Source: Deltaproteobacteria bacterium
GTDB lineage: Bacteria; Desulfobacterota; Syntrophia; Syntrophales; UBA8958
Direction: 5' to 3'
Length of the DNA stretch: 48,177 nucleotides
NCBI GenBank assembly: GCA_029561465.1
Contig: JAKQIZ010000007.1
Location: forward strand, 1 to 48,177
The notes below the pieces were generated by a model. It saw nothing but the letters and a program-made list of their open reading frames with translations, made no database searches and was not told the origin of the DNA. The position numbers were made by a program, and so were the translations under genes. Below, piece after piece: positions 26,045-34,532 of the stretch (the stretch's first letter is position 1; each line of letters begins with the position of its first letter).

Positions 26045-26608
26045 ATGAAACCGATTGGACCTTTAATGTGGGAGCACCGCCTGATCGAGAAGATGCTCCA
26101 GGTGGTGGAGAATGAAGCGGGCCGAATGGAGGCGTCCGAGGAGGTAAACCCGGTCTTTATCGACACCGCCGTCGATTTCATCCGCATTTATGCGGACCGT
26201 ACCCATCACGGCAAGGAGGAGGACATCCTCTTTCGGGAGTTGAAGAAAAAGAAACTGACCCCCGAGCACGCCCGGATCATGGACGAGTTAATCCAGGAAC
26301 ATGTCTATTCCCGCCGGACGGTGGGAAAGCTTGTGGCGGCAAAGGAGCGTTACGTGGCCGGCGACCGGGCGGCCGTCGCGGATATCGTCGCTTTGCTCAA
26401 GGAATTGGCGACATTCTATCCCCGCCATATCACCAAGGAGGACAAGCCGTTTTTTCATGAATGCCAGCGGTACTTCAGCGACGGCGAGCTGGATGAAATG
26501 CTTGGGGAGTTCTGGGATTTCGACCGGAAGATGATCCATGAGAAATATGAAAAGCTCGTGGAATCCCTAACCGGCGAGAAGGCCTTCAAGAGGGGTCGGG
26601 CGCTCTGA
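26045..26608 (+). CDS. Hemerythrin-domain (HHE) protein
   Basis: 187 residues from the ATG at 26045, with GGAGGTGG upstream. It begins MWEHRLIEKMLQVV, and the following helices carry the di-iron ligand motifs HHGKEEDILF, EHVYSRR and HITKEDKPFF, characteristic of the HHE cation-binding family. The protein is a four-helix bundle that probably binds a non-heme di-iron centre and senses or scavenges O2 or NO in the cytoplasm. That role is common in anaerobes exposed to oxygen. It stands 42 nt from the right end of the MITE-like element, which may bring its own regulatory sequence. Confidence 0.9.
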   Translation: MKPIGPLMWEHRLIEKMLQVVENEAGRMEASEEVNPVFIDTAVDFIRIYADRTHHGKEEDILFRELKKKKLTPEHARIMDELIQEHVYSRRTVGKLVAAKERYVAGDRAAVADIVALLKELATFYPRHITKEDKPFFHECQRYFSDGELDEMLGEFWDFDRKMIHEKYEKLVESLTGEKAFKRGRAL

Positions 26609-26837
26609 AGCAGAGAGCTTTGCGGGGTCTTCGGTAAAGATCAATTAGTCATGCCGGAGATGATCGGGCATCCAGTGTTTTCAAATAGTCCTGGAGTCTC
26701 GCGTCCGAGGGAATGAGGTAATACGGCATTATTCAAAGCTTAAGCCCCCTGCCAGCGGGATCGGATCCTATGAGCGGAAAGAGACATGGGGCGATTCGAA
26801 AACATCTTCCCCAGGAAGGAAACGGGAGATAGAGCAA

Positions 26838-27518
26838 GTGCCCTACGAGAAGATACCATCGGAAATCAAAGGCGGCCACTGGTTTTTCGACCTGCTCACC
26901 AGGCTTGCTCCCAATCCGGATGAGGTAGTCGTCACCGGAACTCCAGAGGAAATGATTGCGGAAGCCGCGAAAAAGGCCTTCTGGGTAAGCACATCCCTGG
27001 GGGCGGTGCCCGGGCCCCTGGGGCTGGCGACGATCCTGCCGGAGATCAGCGCCGTGACGAAGATCCAGATCGGCCTCGTCCACAAGATCGCCAAATTCCA
27101 CCACAAGCTGGAAACCCTCAACCACTCCATCGTCCTTCTGGTCTTCGCCAACGCCCTGGGGCTGGCGGTGGGAAACCAGCTCATCCGCCGGGTCGGGGTC
27201 CGCCTGGTGGTCAAGGCCCTGAGCGCCCCGATCATCGAAAGGATCGCCCGGGCCATCGGTTTCCAGATCGCCGCCAAAGTCACCCAGCGGATTGCCGGAC
27301 GGTGGCTGGTCTTCATCGCCGCCCCGCTCTTCGGCGTCTTCTCCCGACAGATGACCAGGAAGATCGGCCGGGAAGCCCAGGCGCTCTTCGCGGGCTTCCT
27401 GGAAATAGAGGGCGCTTCTCCCTCTTCCCCAGACCACGTCTCCTCGGCTGGGGCAAAATACCGTCCGGAACGAGGCATGGACCGGGAAGAAAGAACCAAC
27501 GAGGTTTACGATCTTTAA
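26838..27518 (+). CDS. Hypothetical hydrophobic protein, EcsC/DUF697-like
   Basis: 226 residues from a GTG start with GGGAG upstream. The centre is hydrophobic and amphipathic (STSLGAVPGPLGLATILPE, HSIVLLVFANALGLAVGNQL, WLVFIAAPLFGVFSRQM), which suggests membrane association. The Gly/Pro-rich segment near residue 55 recalls EcsC-type proteins, but I cannot assign the family firmly. The C-terminal ~40 residues are polar and look disordered. It is followed within 30 nt by a truncated hemerythrin and a GNAT gene, so a small operon is possible. Confidence 0.6.
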   Translation: MPYEKIPSEIKGGHWFFDLLTRLAPNPDEVVVTGTPEEMIAEAAKKAFWVSTSLGAVPGPLGLATILPEISAVTKIQIGLVHKIAKFHHKLETLNHSIVLLVFANALGLAVGNQLIRRVGVRLVVKALSAPIIERIARAIGFQIAAKVTQRIAGRWLVFIAAPLFGVFSRQMTRKIGREAQALFAGFLEIEGASPSSPDHVSSAGAKYRPERGMDREERTNEVYDL

Positions 27519-27543
27519 CGGATAATGCAAAGGCCGTAAAGAG

Positions 27544-27675
27544 ATGCAAGCAGAGCATATCGTCTGGGATCCCAAATTCAGCATCCATATAGACGAAATC
27601 GATGCCCGGCATCGGGAGCTGTTCGCCACCGTCAGCGAGCTGATCGATCTGCGGGCCGGGAGCGGCGGAGAGTGA
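27544..27675 (+). pseudogene. Truncated bacteriohemerythrin fragment
   Basis: Only 43 codons. The sequence VWDPKFSIHIDEIDARHREL matches the start of bacteriohemerythrins, including the first His ligand in the D-x-x-H motif. A complete protein is about 130 residues with further His ligands; here it stops at TGA (27673-27675) after RAGSGGE. The remaining helices are not found downstream in any frame. The fragment can hardly bind a di-iron centre and is probably a remnant, although it is still ribosome-accessible. Confidence 0.6.
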
Positions 27676-27684
27676 GGAGGCATA

Positions 27685-28136
27685 ATGGAAGCAGAGACTC
27701 GCATGACCGCCGGTGATCTGGTCATCCAGGAGGATTGCGACAACATCGACTGGGGGCGGCGGTGCGCGATTGCCTGCGCGCCGTGGGCATGGCCTCTCGT
27801 GATCCGGAATTGCATCGCCGGGCCTTCCTCAACAGCTTCGCCGTAGTCTTTCTCCATAACGGGAAACAACTGATCGGTTTTGGAAGGGCGATCTCCGACG
27901 GCGCTTACCAGGCGGCGATCTATGACGTCGCCGTGTCGCCGCCACATCAGCGCCGGGGGCTGGGCACGTTGATCATGGAAAGAATGCTTGCCCGGCTCTC
28001 CCACTGCAATGTCATCCTCTACGCCAACCCTGGACGGGAAGATTTTTATCTGAAATTGGGATTCCGCCCTATGCGCACCGGAATGGCAAAATACCTGAAG
28101 CCGGCCGTCATGAAGGAAAGAGGCCTGATAAGCTGA
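27685..28136 (+). pseudogene. GNAT-family N-acetyltransferase with a frameshift
   Basis: The ATG at 27685 has an excellent ribosome site (GAGGAGG). It opens a frame reading TAGDLVIQEDCDNIDWG that would fit the N-terminus of a GNAT protein. The rest of the domain is in the -1 frame from about 27757: AVRDCLRAVGMASRDPELHR, the acetyl-CoA loop SPPHQRRGLGTLIMERML, and NVILYANPGREDFYLKLGF. One extra G in the run of five at 27752-27756 would join the two frames exactly (D-W-G-A-A-V-R). This may be a real single-base deletion, a sequencing error at a homopolymer, or slippage. The acetylated substrate is unknown. Confidence 0.7.
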
Positions 28137-28177
28137 ATGTAGCTGGTCGGCGGCGAAAACAAGTCCCGCGAAAAGAC

Positions 28178-29764
28178 TTAAGCGCTACGCCCGCCGGCGT
28201 TGCCTCCGGTCAAGCATTTCCTTCCCCAGGTCGCCTTCACCGCCTCACGGTCGATGTTCCCCGCCGGAGTTTTGGGCAGCGCCGCGACGAAGATCACGTG
28301 TTTCGGTTTTTTATAGCGGGCGATCCGGGCCGCCACGAAGTCCCCCAGTTCCCCGGCGCTCACTCGGCCGCCCTCCGCAATGACGCAGACCGCCTGCACG
28401 GCCTCCCCCCATTCCGGATCGGGAACGCCGAAGACGCACGCTTCGGCGAGCGCCCCGTGGGCCAGGATGGCCTTTTCCACCTCGGCGGGATAGACGTTCT
28501 CGCCGCCGGTCTTGATGAGTTCCTTCTCCGGCTTCCGGCCCGCGTACCACAGGAAGCCTTCCTCATCCAGACGGCCCAGATCGCCGGTATGATGCCGGCC
28601 GCTCCGGGCGGCGGCCGCCGTTTCCCCGGGCAGACGCCAGTAGCCGCGGAATACGGCGGGGGAGCGAACGCAGATCTCCCCGGTCGTCCCCGGCGGAACC
28701 TCCTCGTCCATATCGTCGCAGATGGCGACCCGGGCCATCAGAGACGGACGGCCGATGCCGCCCGGGCAATCCCGGTAATTGCCCCCGGAAACGGGCATGA
28801 CCTCGGTCTGGCCGTAGAGGCTGAAGAATTCCGCCCGGGGATGGACCCGCAGGAATCGTTCGATGGTCGCCGGGGCGTCCACTCCACAGGCCAGGCGCAG
28901 GCCCGCCGTATCGTATTCCCCTTTTTCCGCCGCATCGAGGAGCGCGCCCAGCATGGGGGGAAAGGTCCCGAAAAAGGTGCCGCCGGATGCGGCGATGATA
29001 CGGAGGACGGCGGGAGGGTCGAATCGCGGTACGAGGATGTTCCGGCCGCCGGCCAGCATCGTCGCCAGGGTCATGGCCATCCCGCCGATATGGAAGAGGG
29101 GCAGGAGACCTACATAGGCGTCCCGGTCGTCGAGGCGGAACAGATGGGCCAGTTGCACCGCCGTTGCCATGAGGTTGTCCTGACTCAAGATACATCCCCG
29201 GGGTTTGCCGCCCATAGCCGCCGTATGAATGATGAGGAACGGATCGGCACCGCGCCCGGCGACGGGAGACAATGAGACGTTCGCGTCGGTAAAATCTTCC
29301 GCCGGCCAGGTGAGGAAATCATCACTGCCGGTCTCCGCGGTGGTCGCTTCTTCTCCATCGCCGGCAAAGACGAAGCGCTTCTCCAGGGAAGGCATCCCCG
29401 TTGCGGCCCGGCGAGCCTGGTCCCGAAACTCCCGGCCGCAGAACAGGAACCGGGGTGCGGTGTCGGCGAGGATATAGACGATCTCTTCCGGCCCCAATCG
29501 CCAGTTCACCGGCACGACGATGGCGCCGAGCCGGGCCGCCGCCACGCAGAGCAGGAGAAAGTCCGGCTCGTTTCCCGCCAGAAGGGCGATCCGGTCCCCG
29601 GCGGCAAGTCCCTCCCCCCGCAAACCGGCGACAAAGGCGTCACAGCGGTGGTGAAATTCCCCGAAGCTCAGGGGATAGCCACCGCCCGTCACCGCTTCCC
29701 GGCGCGCATGCAAGGACGCATTGCGGGCAATCAGGTCATAAATCGTAAACTCGGCAGTGTACAT
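28178..29764 (-). CDS. AMP-dependent acyl-CoA ligase-like protein with an atypical active site
   Basis: 528 residues, the normal size for a class I adenylate-forming enzyme. Recognised motifs include FFSLYGQTEVMPVSGG (A5), HHTGDLGRLDEEGFLWYAGR (A7) and ELIKTGGENVYPAEVEKAI (A8). Two core positions deviate. The phosphate loop, usually TSGTTGxPKG, reads HTAAMGGKPRG. The C-terminal A10 motif, usually PKTxxGKxxR, reads PKTPAGNIDR, so Asn stands where the adenylating Lys is expected (about residue 503). Some acid-CoA ligase subfamilies with a G-x-I/V-D-R end also lack this Lys, so this may be a real subgroup and not decay. It would activate a carboxylic acid to an acyl-CoA. The gene stands alone, without beta-oxidation genes beside it. 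Confidence 0.88.
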   Translation of the reverse strand: MYTAEFTIYDLIARNASLHARREAVTGGGYPLSFGEFHHRCDAFVAGLRGEGLAAGDRIALLAGNEPDFLLLCVAAARLGAIVVPVNWRLGPEEIVYILADTAPRFLFCGREFRDQARRAATGMPSLEKRFVFAGDGEEATTAETGSDDFLTWPAEDFTDANVSLSPVAGRGADPFLIIHTAAMGGKPRGCILSQDNLMATAVQLAHLFRLDDRDAYVGLLPLFHIGGMAMTLATMLAGGRNILVPRFDPPAVLRIIAASGGTFFGTFPPMLGALLDAAEKGEYDTAGLRLACGVDAPATIERFLRVHPRAEFFSLYGQTEVMPVSGGNYRDCPGGIGRPSLMARVAICDDMDEEVPPGTTGEICVRSPAVFRGYWRLPGETAAAARSGRHHTGDLGRLDEEGFLWYAGRKPEKELIKTGGENVYPAEVEKAILAHGALAEACVFGVPDPEWGEAVQAVCVIAEGGRVSAGELGDFVAARIARYKKPKHVIFVAALPKTPAGNIDREAVKATWGRKCLTGGNAGGRSA

Positions 29765-30035
29765 GGTCGCTCCCTTACGATGTCTTTATCATGAAAACAC
29801 ATCCATACGATCTCACTTAAACCATTTTCATCGTGCGCGGGTGTTGGACAAAAATGATAATTCATATGAAAAAGCCTCTATATGCTTTACTCCATATCAG
29901 GACACCATCATGTGCGTTTCATGCACGTCAGGCTTACCCAGCCACCACTTCCGCCCGCGCGGATTTCTCTTTCACGGCGGTGCCGCCTCTATAATTCACC
30001 CGGCGGCCGATCAGGCGACGAAATAACCGGGGCTC

Positions 30036-30734
30036 CTAAGCAAAGAGTTCCGGAAGCGCCTTCCCCGCCGGCTCCCGGATCGCCTCATCATAAAGGGAGG
30101 ATATCACGTTGGCCTCGGGATTAATTTCTATGCACCGGGCTTCGTTGCCCTTGGCGAAGCTGGGAAAGCCCGCCGCCGGATAGACGACCCCAGAGGTCCC
30201 GATGCTCACGAAGAGATCGCAGGACCGGATCGCCGCAATGGCGGCGCTCATCACGTACTGGTCCAGCATGTCTCCAAACCAGACGATATCCGGTCGCAGC
30301 CAGTTTCCGCATTGCTCGCAGCGGAAACGCCGGTACTTCTCGCCGATATCCTCCGTAATGCCGTGCTCCGGACAGCGAAGGTGCCAGAGACTCCCATGGA
30401 GTTCGATGACTTTTCCACTTCCCGCCCGCTGGTGCATCCCGTCGATGTTCTGGGTCACCACCGTCACCCCGGGATGGCTTTTTTCCAGCGCGGCAACGGC
30501 GGCATGTCCGGCATGGGGGGCGCAGGCCAGGACCGCCGCCCGGCGGAGCTCATGAAATTGGAGCACCTTTTCCGGATCGGCGTCGAAGGCCTCCTGGCAG
30601 GCAAACTCCTCCCAGCGATACTGGCTCCAGATGCCGCCGCGGCCCCGGTAGGTGGGGACGCCGCTCTCCGCCGACATCCCGGCACCGGTGAAAAAGACGA
30701 TACGGCGATATTTCCGGGGATCAATTTTTTCCAT
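30036..30734 (-). CDS. cobB: NAD-dependent deacylase, sirtuin (CobB type)
   Basis: 232 residues. The NAD-binding motif GAGMSAESGVPTYRG, the TQNIDGMH motif and the catalytic His in IELHGS (H113) are intact. The zinc module differs: the second pair CEQC (C139, C142) is normal but the first reads CPEH (C121, H124) instead of CxxC, so zinc may be held by three Cys and one His. Sirtuins remove acetyl or longer acyl groups from lysines using NAD and act in the cytoplasm, for instance on acyl-CoA synthetases. An acyl-CoA ligase gene lies 271 nt away on the same strand, though not in a tight operon. The gene is divergent from livK. Confidence 0.92.
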   Translation of the reverse strand: MEKIDPRKYRRIVFFTGAGMSAESGVPTYRGRGGIWSQYRWEEFACQEAFDADPEKVLQFHELRRAAVLACAPHAGHAAVAALEKSHPGVTVVTQNIDGMHQRAGSGKVIELHGSLWHLRCPEHGITEDIGEKYRRFRCEQCGNWLRPDIVWFGDMLDQYVMSAAIAAIRSCDLFVSIGTSGVVYPAAGFPSFAKGNEARCIEINPEANVISSLYDEAIREPAGKALPELFA

Positions 30735-30825
30735 GTCTTCACCTCCCGATGATCTGCCTGATTAGCACGGCCCTTGATTCTCCGCAACCCCCATGGTGAA
30801 TCTCATTGTCACCGGCCCTTTTTCA

Positions 30826-30852
30826 TTGACAGGGCCGGACATTAACTATAGG
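30826..30852 (+). promoter_or_regulatory. Candidate promoter of the liv operon
   Basis: TTGACA (30826-30831) and TATAGG (30847-30852) are 15 nt apart, about 35 nt before livK. The spacing is short for sigma-70, so this is a weak call. Confidence 0.35.
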
Positions 30853-30886
30853 AAAGATGCCTCAATAAATAGCGGGAGGTCGCATC

Positions 30887-32005
30887 ATGAAAAGATTCAT
30901 CGTTTTTCTGTCGGTATTTTCCCTGCTGGCATGCTTCGCCGCCGCCCCGGCCCTGGCGGCCGACAACATCAAGGTCGGCGCCGCCTTCGCCCTTTCGGGA
31001 AGCATCGCTGTTTACGGCGAGGGGTTCAAGAAGTGCGTGGATCTCGCCGTGGAGGAAATCAACGCCAAGGGAGGCATCAAGGGAAAGAAGATCGAGATCG
31101 TCTATGAGGACAACAAGAGCAACCCCAAGGATTGCGTATCGGCGGTACGGAAGCTGATCTCCGTGGACAGAGTCCCCGTGATCTTCGGCCCGGCGGGCAG
31201 CTCGAACTTCATGGCCGCGGCGCCGGTGGCCCAGGAAAGCCGGGTGGTGATGCTGTCGGCCCAGGGCACAGCGGAAAAGCTTACCCAGGCCGGCAAATAC
31301 ATTTTCCGGATCATCCCCTCCAATTCCAAGCAGGGGCAGCGCCTGGCGAAACTGGCCTTCGATCAAGGTTATCGCCGGCTTCCCGTGATGTACATCAACA
31401 ATGACTGGGGGCTGGACCTTAAGGACGGCTTCGTTACAAGCTTCCGGAAGATGGGTGGCGTCGTCACGGATATCATCCCCTTTGACGAGAAGAAAACGGA
31501 TTACCGCACCGAGCTCCTGCGGGCCGCCAAGGGCAACCCCCGGGCCATCGTCAATCTGACCTACATTAACGAAGGGGCGGTGCAGTTCAAGCAGGCTTAC
31601 GAGCTGGGCATCAAGACCCAGTGGCTCTGCGGGTCCGCCGCTCGGGCCCCCAAGATGGTGGAGCTGGCCGGCAAGGCCGCCGAGGGCGTCATGGGAACCT
31701 ATCCCTCGGTTCCCCAGGACACCAAGGCCTACCAGGCCTTCAAAGGCGCCTACAAGAAAAAGTACGGCAACGACAAGATCCCCATCTTCGGCGACTACAA
31801 CTATGACATGGTATATCTGTCCGCCCGGGCCATCGAAAAGGGCGGCTACACGGCAGAGGGGATCCGCAAGGCTCTACCGGCGGTTTCCAAAGGCTACTAC
31901 GGCGTGACCGGGGACAAGACCTTTGATCGGCAGCGGGGAATGGAGAAGGCCGATATCGGTATCTGGATCGTCAAAGGCGGCAAGATCGAGGACTATAAGA
32001 AGTAG
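30887..32005 (+). CDS. livK: Branched-chain amino acid-type ABC transporter substrate-binding protein
   Basis: 372 residues with a signal peptide (IVFLSVFSLLACFAAAPALAAD) and GGGAGGTCGC before the ATG. The mature protein starts with DNIKVGAAFALSGSIAVYGE, typical of periplasmic binding fold type I proteins, and has the INAKGGIKGKKIEIV segment of Peripla_BP_6. It captures the ligand in the periplasm for the LivHMGF transporter encoded immediately after. The family also transports aromatic acids, amides and urea, so the ligand should not be fixed as leucine or isoleucine. Confidence 0.93.
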   Translation: MKRFIVFLSVFSLLACFAAAPALAADNIKVGAAFALSGSIAVYGEGFKKCVDLAVEEINAKGGIKGKKIEIVYEDNKSNPKDCVSAVRKLISVDRVPVIFGPAGSSNFMAAAPVAQESRVVMLSAQGTAEKLTQAGKYIFRIIPSNSKQGQRLAKLAFDQGYRRLPVMYINNDWGLDLKDGFVTSFRKMGGVVTDIIPFDEKKTDYRTELLRAAKGNPRAIVNLTYINEGAVQFKQAYELGIKTQWLCGSAARAPKMVELAGKAAEGVMGTYPSVPQDTKAYQAFKGAYKKKYGNDKIPIFGDYNYDMVYLSARAIEKGGYTAEGIRKALPAVSKGYYGVTGDKTFDRQRGMEKADIGIWIVKGGKIEDYKK

Positions 32006-32033
32006 CAGCCGGAGCGGTTTCTCCTTTAACAGC

Positions 32034-32909
32034 ATGGATTCCCTCCCCTACTACCTGCAGACGATCATCAACGGCCTTCTGGCGGGGTGCATCTATGCCC
32101 TCTTCGCCATGGGGCTGACCCTGATTTACGGGGTTCTCAACTTCGTCAACTTCGCCCACGGCGAGTTGATCATGTGGGGGGCCTATTTTCTCCTCCTGGC
32201 CCTGGCGGAACCTTTCGCCTTGCCCCTATACGCGGCCGTCCCCGTAGCCCTGGGGATGACGGCGCTTTTGGGGGCCGGCATGGATTTCGCTGTGTTCCGG
32301 CACCTACGGCGGTCGAACCGGTTGACGCTGCTGATCGCCGCCATCGGCCTGTCCTTTTTCCTCCGCAACGCCGCCCAGCTTTTCTGGGGGGCGGAAGTGA
32401 GGACCTACGGATTCGAGATCCGGCCGGGGCTCCGGTGGTTCGGTGTTTCCCTCACCCCGCAGCAACTCGTCATCATCGTCATTTCGTTCCTTTGCATCGT
32501 CGGCGTTTACTTGCTCTTCTTCAAATCCCGGATCGGCAAATCCATGCGCGCCCTGGCCGACAATCTGGACCTGGCGCGGATCTCCGGCATCCATACCGGC
32601 AAGGCGATCCTATGGGCCTGGATAATCTCGTCGCTCCTTGCCGGGACGGGGGGAATCCTGATGGCCATGGACACCAACCTCCATCCCGAGATGGGGGTGG
32701 CAAACCTCATCAAGGCCTTCGCGGCAACCCTCATCGGCGGGGTGGGAAACCTCTGGGGCGCCCTGATTGGCGGGCTGATCATCGGTCTGGCGGAAAACAT
32801 CGCCGTCTTGTTCATCTCTCCGGGCTACAAGGACGCCGTGGCCTTCCTCATCATGGTGCTGATCCTGCTCAGCAGGCCCTTTATCGTCGCCGGTGAAAGG
32901 ACGGACTGA
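32034..32909 (+). CDS. livH: Branched-chain amino acid-type ABC permease LivH
   Basis: 291 residues from the ATG at 32034, 28 nt after livK. It opens YLQTIINGLLAGCIYALFAM with GLTLIYGVLNFVNFAHGELIMWGAY, a hallmark of LivH. About eight hydrophobic segments are visible. The cytoplasmic coupling loop near ALADNLDLARISGIHTGK should contact the ATPase. It shares one base with the livM start (TGATG), so translation is probably coupled. Confidence 0.94.
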   Translation: MDSLPYYLQTIINGLLAGCIYALFAMGLTLIYGVLNFVNFAHGELIMWGAYFLLLALAEPFALPLYAAVPVALGMTALLGAGMDFAVFRHLRRSNRLTLLIAAIGLSFFLRNAAQLFWGAEVRTYGFEIRPGLRWFGVSLTPQQLVIIVISFLCIVGVYLLFFKSRIGKSMRALADNLDLARISGIHTGKAILWAWIISSLLAGTGGILMAMDTNLHPEMGVANLIKAFAATLIGGVGNLWGALIGGLIIGLAENIAVLFISPGYKDAVAFLIMVLILLSRPFIVAGERTD

Positions 32910-33799
32910 TGGACCTGTTACTTCATCTGACAATTGTCACGGCCATCTACGCCATCTTCGCCATCAGCCTGAACCTCGAAGTGGGCTATACGGGACTGTT
33001 CAATTTCGGCCATGTGGCGTTCTTCGCCCTCGGTGCCTATACATCGGCCCTCCTGTCCCTCGGCGGTTTGTCCTTTCCCCTTGCCATGTCTGCCGGTATC
33101 GCCGCCGCCGGTTTGGGTGGATTGATCATCGGGATTCCCGCTTTGAAACTACAGGGGGACTACTTCGGAATCGCCACCCTGGGCTTCGCGGAGATCGTCC
33201 GCATGATCCTCCAAAACCAGCAAGAGTGGACGAAAGGACCCATGGGGCTTCCCGGTATCCCCCGGCCGGAGTTGTTCTCCTGGCAGTTCGACACCCTGCC
33301 CGCCTATCTCGCCCTGGTCCTGGGGGCGGCGGCGATTACCTTTCTCGTTATTGGCTTCCTGACCCTGAGCCCCTTCGGACGGGTCCTCAAGGCCATCCGA
33401 GACGACGAGACGGCGGCGGCGATCCTCGGCAAGAACCCTTTTGCCTACAAGATGAAATCCTTTGTCATCGGCTCCCTCTTCGCCGGTCTGGCCGGCGTCC
33501 TCTGGGCCCACTTCATCACCTTCATCAGCCCCGGGGATTTTACCCTCACCGAAACCATCGTCGTTTTGCTCATCGTGGTGCTCGGGGGAAAAGGGACTCT
33601 GTGGGGTCCAGTGGTCGGGGCGGCGGTGCTGATCTTTTTTCAAGAATCGATCCGGTTGCTGCGACTGCCGCCGGAATGGAGCGGCATCCTGGGACCGCTG
33701 CAGCAGATGGTCTTCGGCCTGCTGCTGGTAATCCTGATGATCTTCCGTCCGGAAGGCCTGATCAGGGAAAAGGGGAAGGAAACTTTTGCTCGAGATTAA
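32909..33799 (+). CDS. livM: Branched-chain amino acid-type ABC permease LivM
   Basis: 296 residues and about eight to nine transmembrane segments. The family motif SLNLEVGYTGLFNFGHVAFF is near the N-terminus, and the coupling loop FGRVLKAIRDDETAAAILGK lies in the second half. It pairs with LivH to form the inner-membrane pore. The gene overlaps livH by one base and livG by 14 bases. Confidence 0.94.
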   Translation: MDLLLHLTIVTAIYAIFAISLNLEVGYTGLFNFGHVAFFALGAYTSALLSLGGLSFPLAMSAGIAAAGLGGLIIGIPALKLQGDYFGIATLGFAEIVRMILQNQQEWTKGPMGLPGIPRPELFSWQFDTLPAYLALVLGAAAITFLVIGFLTLSPFGRVLKAIRDDETAAAILGKNPFAYKMKSFVIGSLFAGLAGVLWAHFITFISPGDFTLTETIVVLLIVVLGGKGTLWGPVVGAAVLIFFQESIRLLRLPPEWSGILGPLQQMVFGLLLVILMIFRPEGLIREKGKETFARD

Positions 33800-34532
33800 G
33801 AACGTCACGAAATCGTTCGGGGGGACCCAGGCCGTGGCCGGCTGCTCCCTCAGCCTCGCCGGACTGAAGATCGCCGGGCTTATCGGCCCCAACGGCTCTG
33901 GCAAGACAACTCTTTTCAACCTCATCACCGGCCTGATCCGTCCCGATGCCGGGAAAATATTCTTTCAGGACCGGCGCATAGACGGCGGAATGCCCCACCG
34001 TCTGGCCGCAATGGGACTGATCCGAACCTTCCAGCTATCCCGGGTCTTCCCCCGCCTTACGGTGATGGACAACATGCTGCTGGCCCCTAAGGGACAGGCG
34101 GGGGAACGCCTCCGGTCCCTGCTGCTCCGTTTCCCCCTGGTCCGCCGGCAGGAAGGGGAGCACCGGGAAAAGGCCTGCGAACTTCTGGATATGTTGGGGA
34201 TCATTCACCTCCAGGATCAGTTTGCCGGCAATCTCTCCTACGGCCAACAGAAGCTCCTGGAACTGGGCCGGGCGGTGATGGCCGAACCGCAGCTCATCCT
34301 CCTGGACGAACCGACGGCGGGGATCAATCCCCGCCTCATCCGGACCATGATCGACATGATCCTGAAGATGCAGGACCAGGGACGGACCTTCTTCATCATC
34401 GAACACAACATGGACGTGGCGGCGGAGCTTTGCGAACATATCTTCGTCCTCGATCACGGGGAGAGAATCGCCTCCGGGTCGCCCCGGGAGATCCAGAACG
34501 ATCCCCGGGTTATCGAGGCCTACCTGGGATGA
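33786..34532 (+). CDS. livG: Branched-chain amino acid-type ABC ATPase LivG
   Basis: 248 residues from a TTG start inside the end of livM, with GGGAAGG upstream. Walker A is GPNGSGKTT, the signature is LSYGQQKLLELG (the usual LivG form of LSGGQ), Walker B is LILLDEPTAGINP and the switch His is in FIIEHNMDV. The start codon TTG and overlap suggest coupled, lower-level translation. It hydrolyses ATP together with LivF. Confidence 0.94.
   Translation: MLEIKNVTKSFGGTQAVAGCSLSLAGLKIAGLIGPNGSGKTTLFNLITGLIRPDAGKIFFQDRRIDGGMPHRLAAMGLIRTFQLSRVFPRLTVMDNMLLAPKGQAGERLRSLLLRFPLVRRQEGEHREKACELLDMLGIIHLQDQFAGNLSYGQQKLLELGRAVMAEPQLILLDEPTAGINPRLIRTMIDMILKMQDQGRTFFIIEHNMDVAAELCEHIFVLDHGERIASGSPREIQNDPRVIEAYLG

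Noticed and set aside
27544-27675. TGA of the truncated hemerythrin as a fourth Sec codon
   Set aside because: The frame beyond the TGA does not continue the hemerythrin fold, and the TGA is followed at once by the GNAT ribosome site.
26733-28004. Minus-strand open frame of 423 codons across the EcsC-like and GNAT genes
   Set aside because: Its translation shows no domain, while sense frames have ribosome sites and recognisable motifs.
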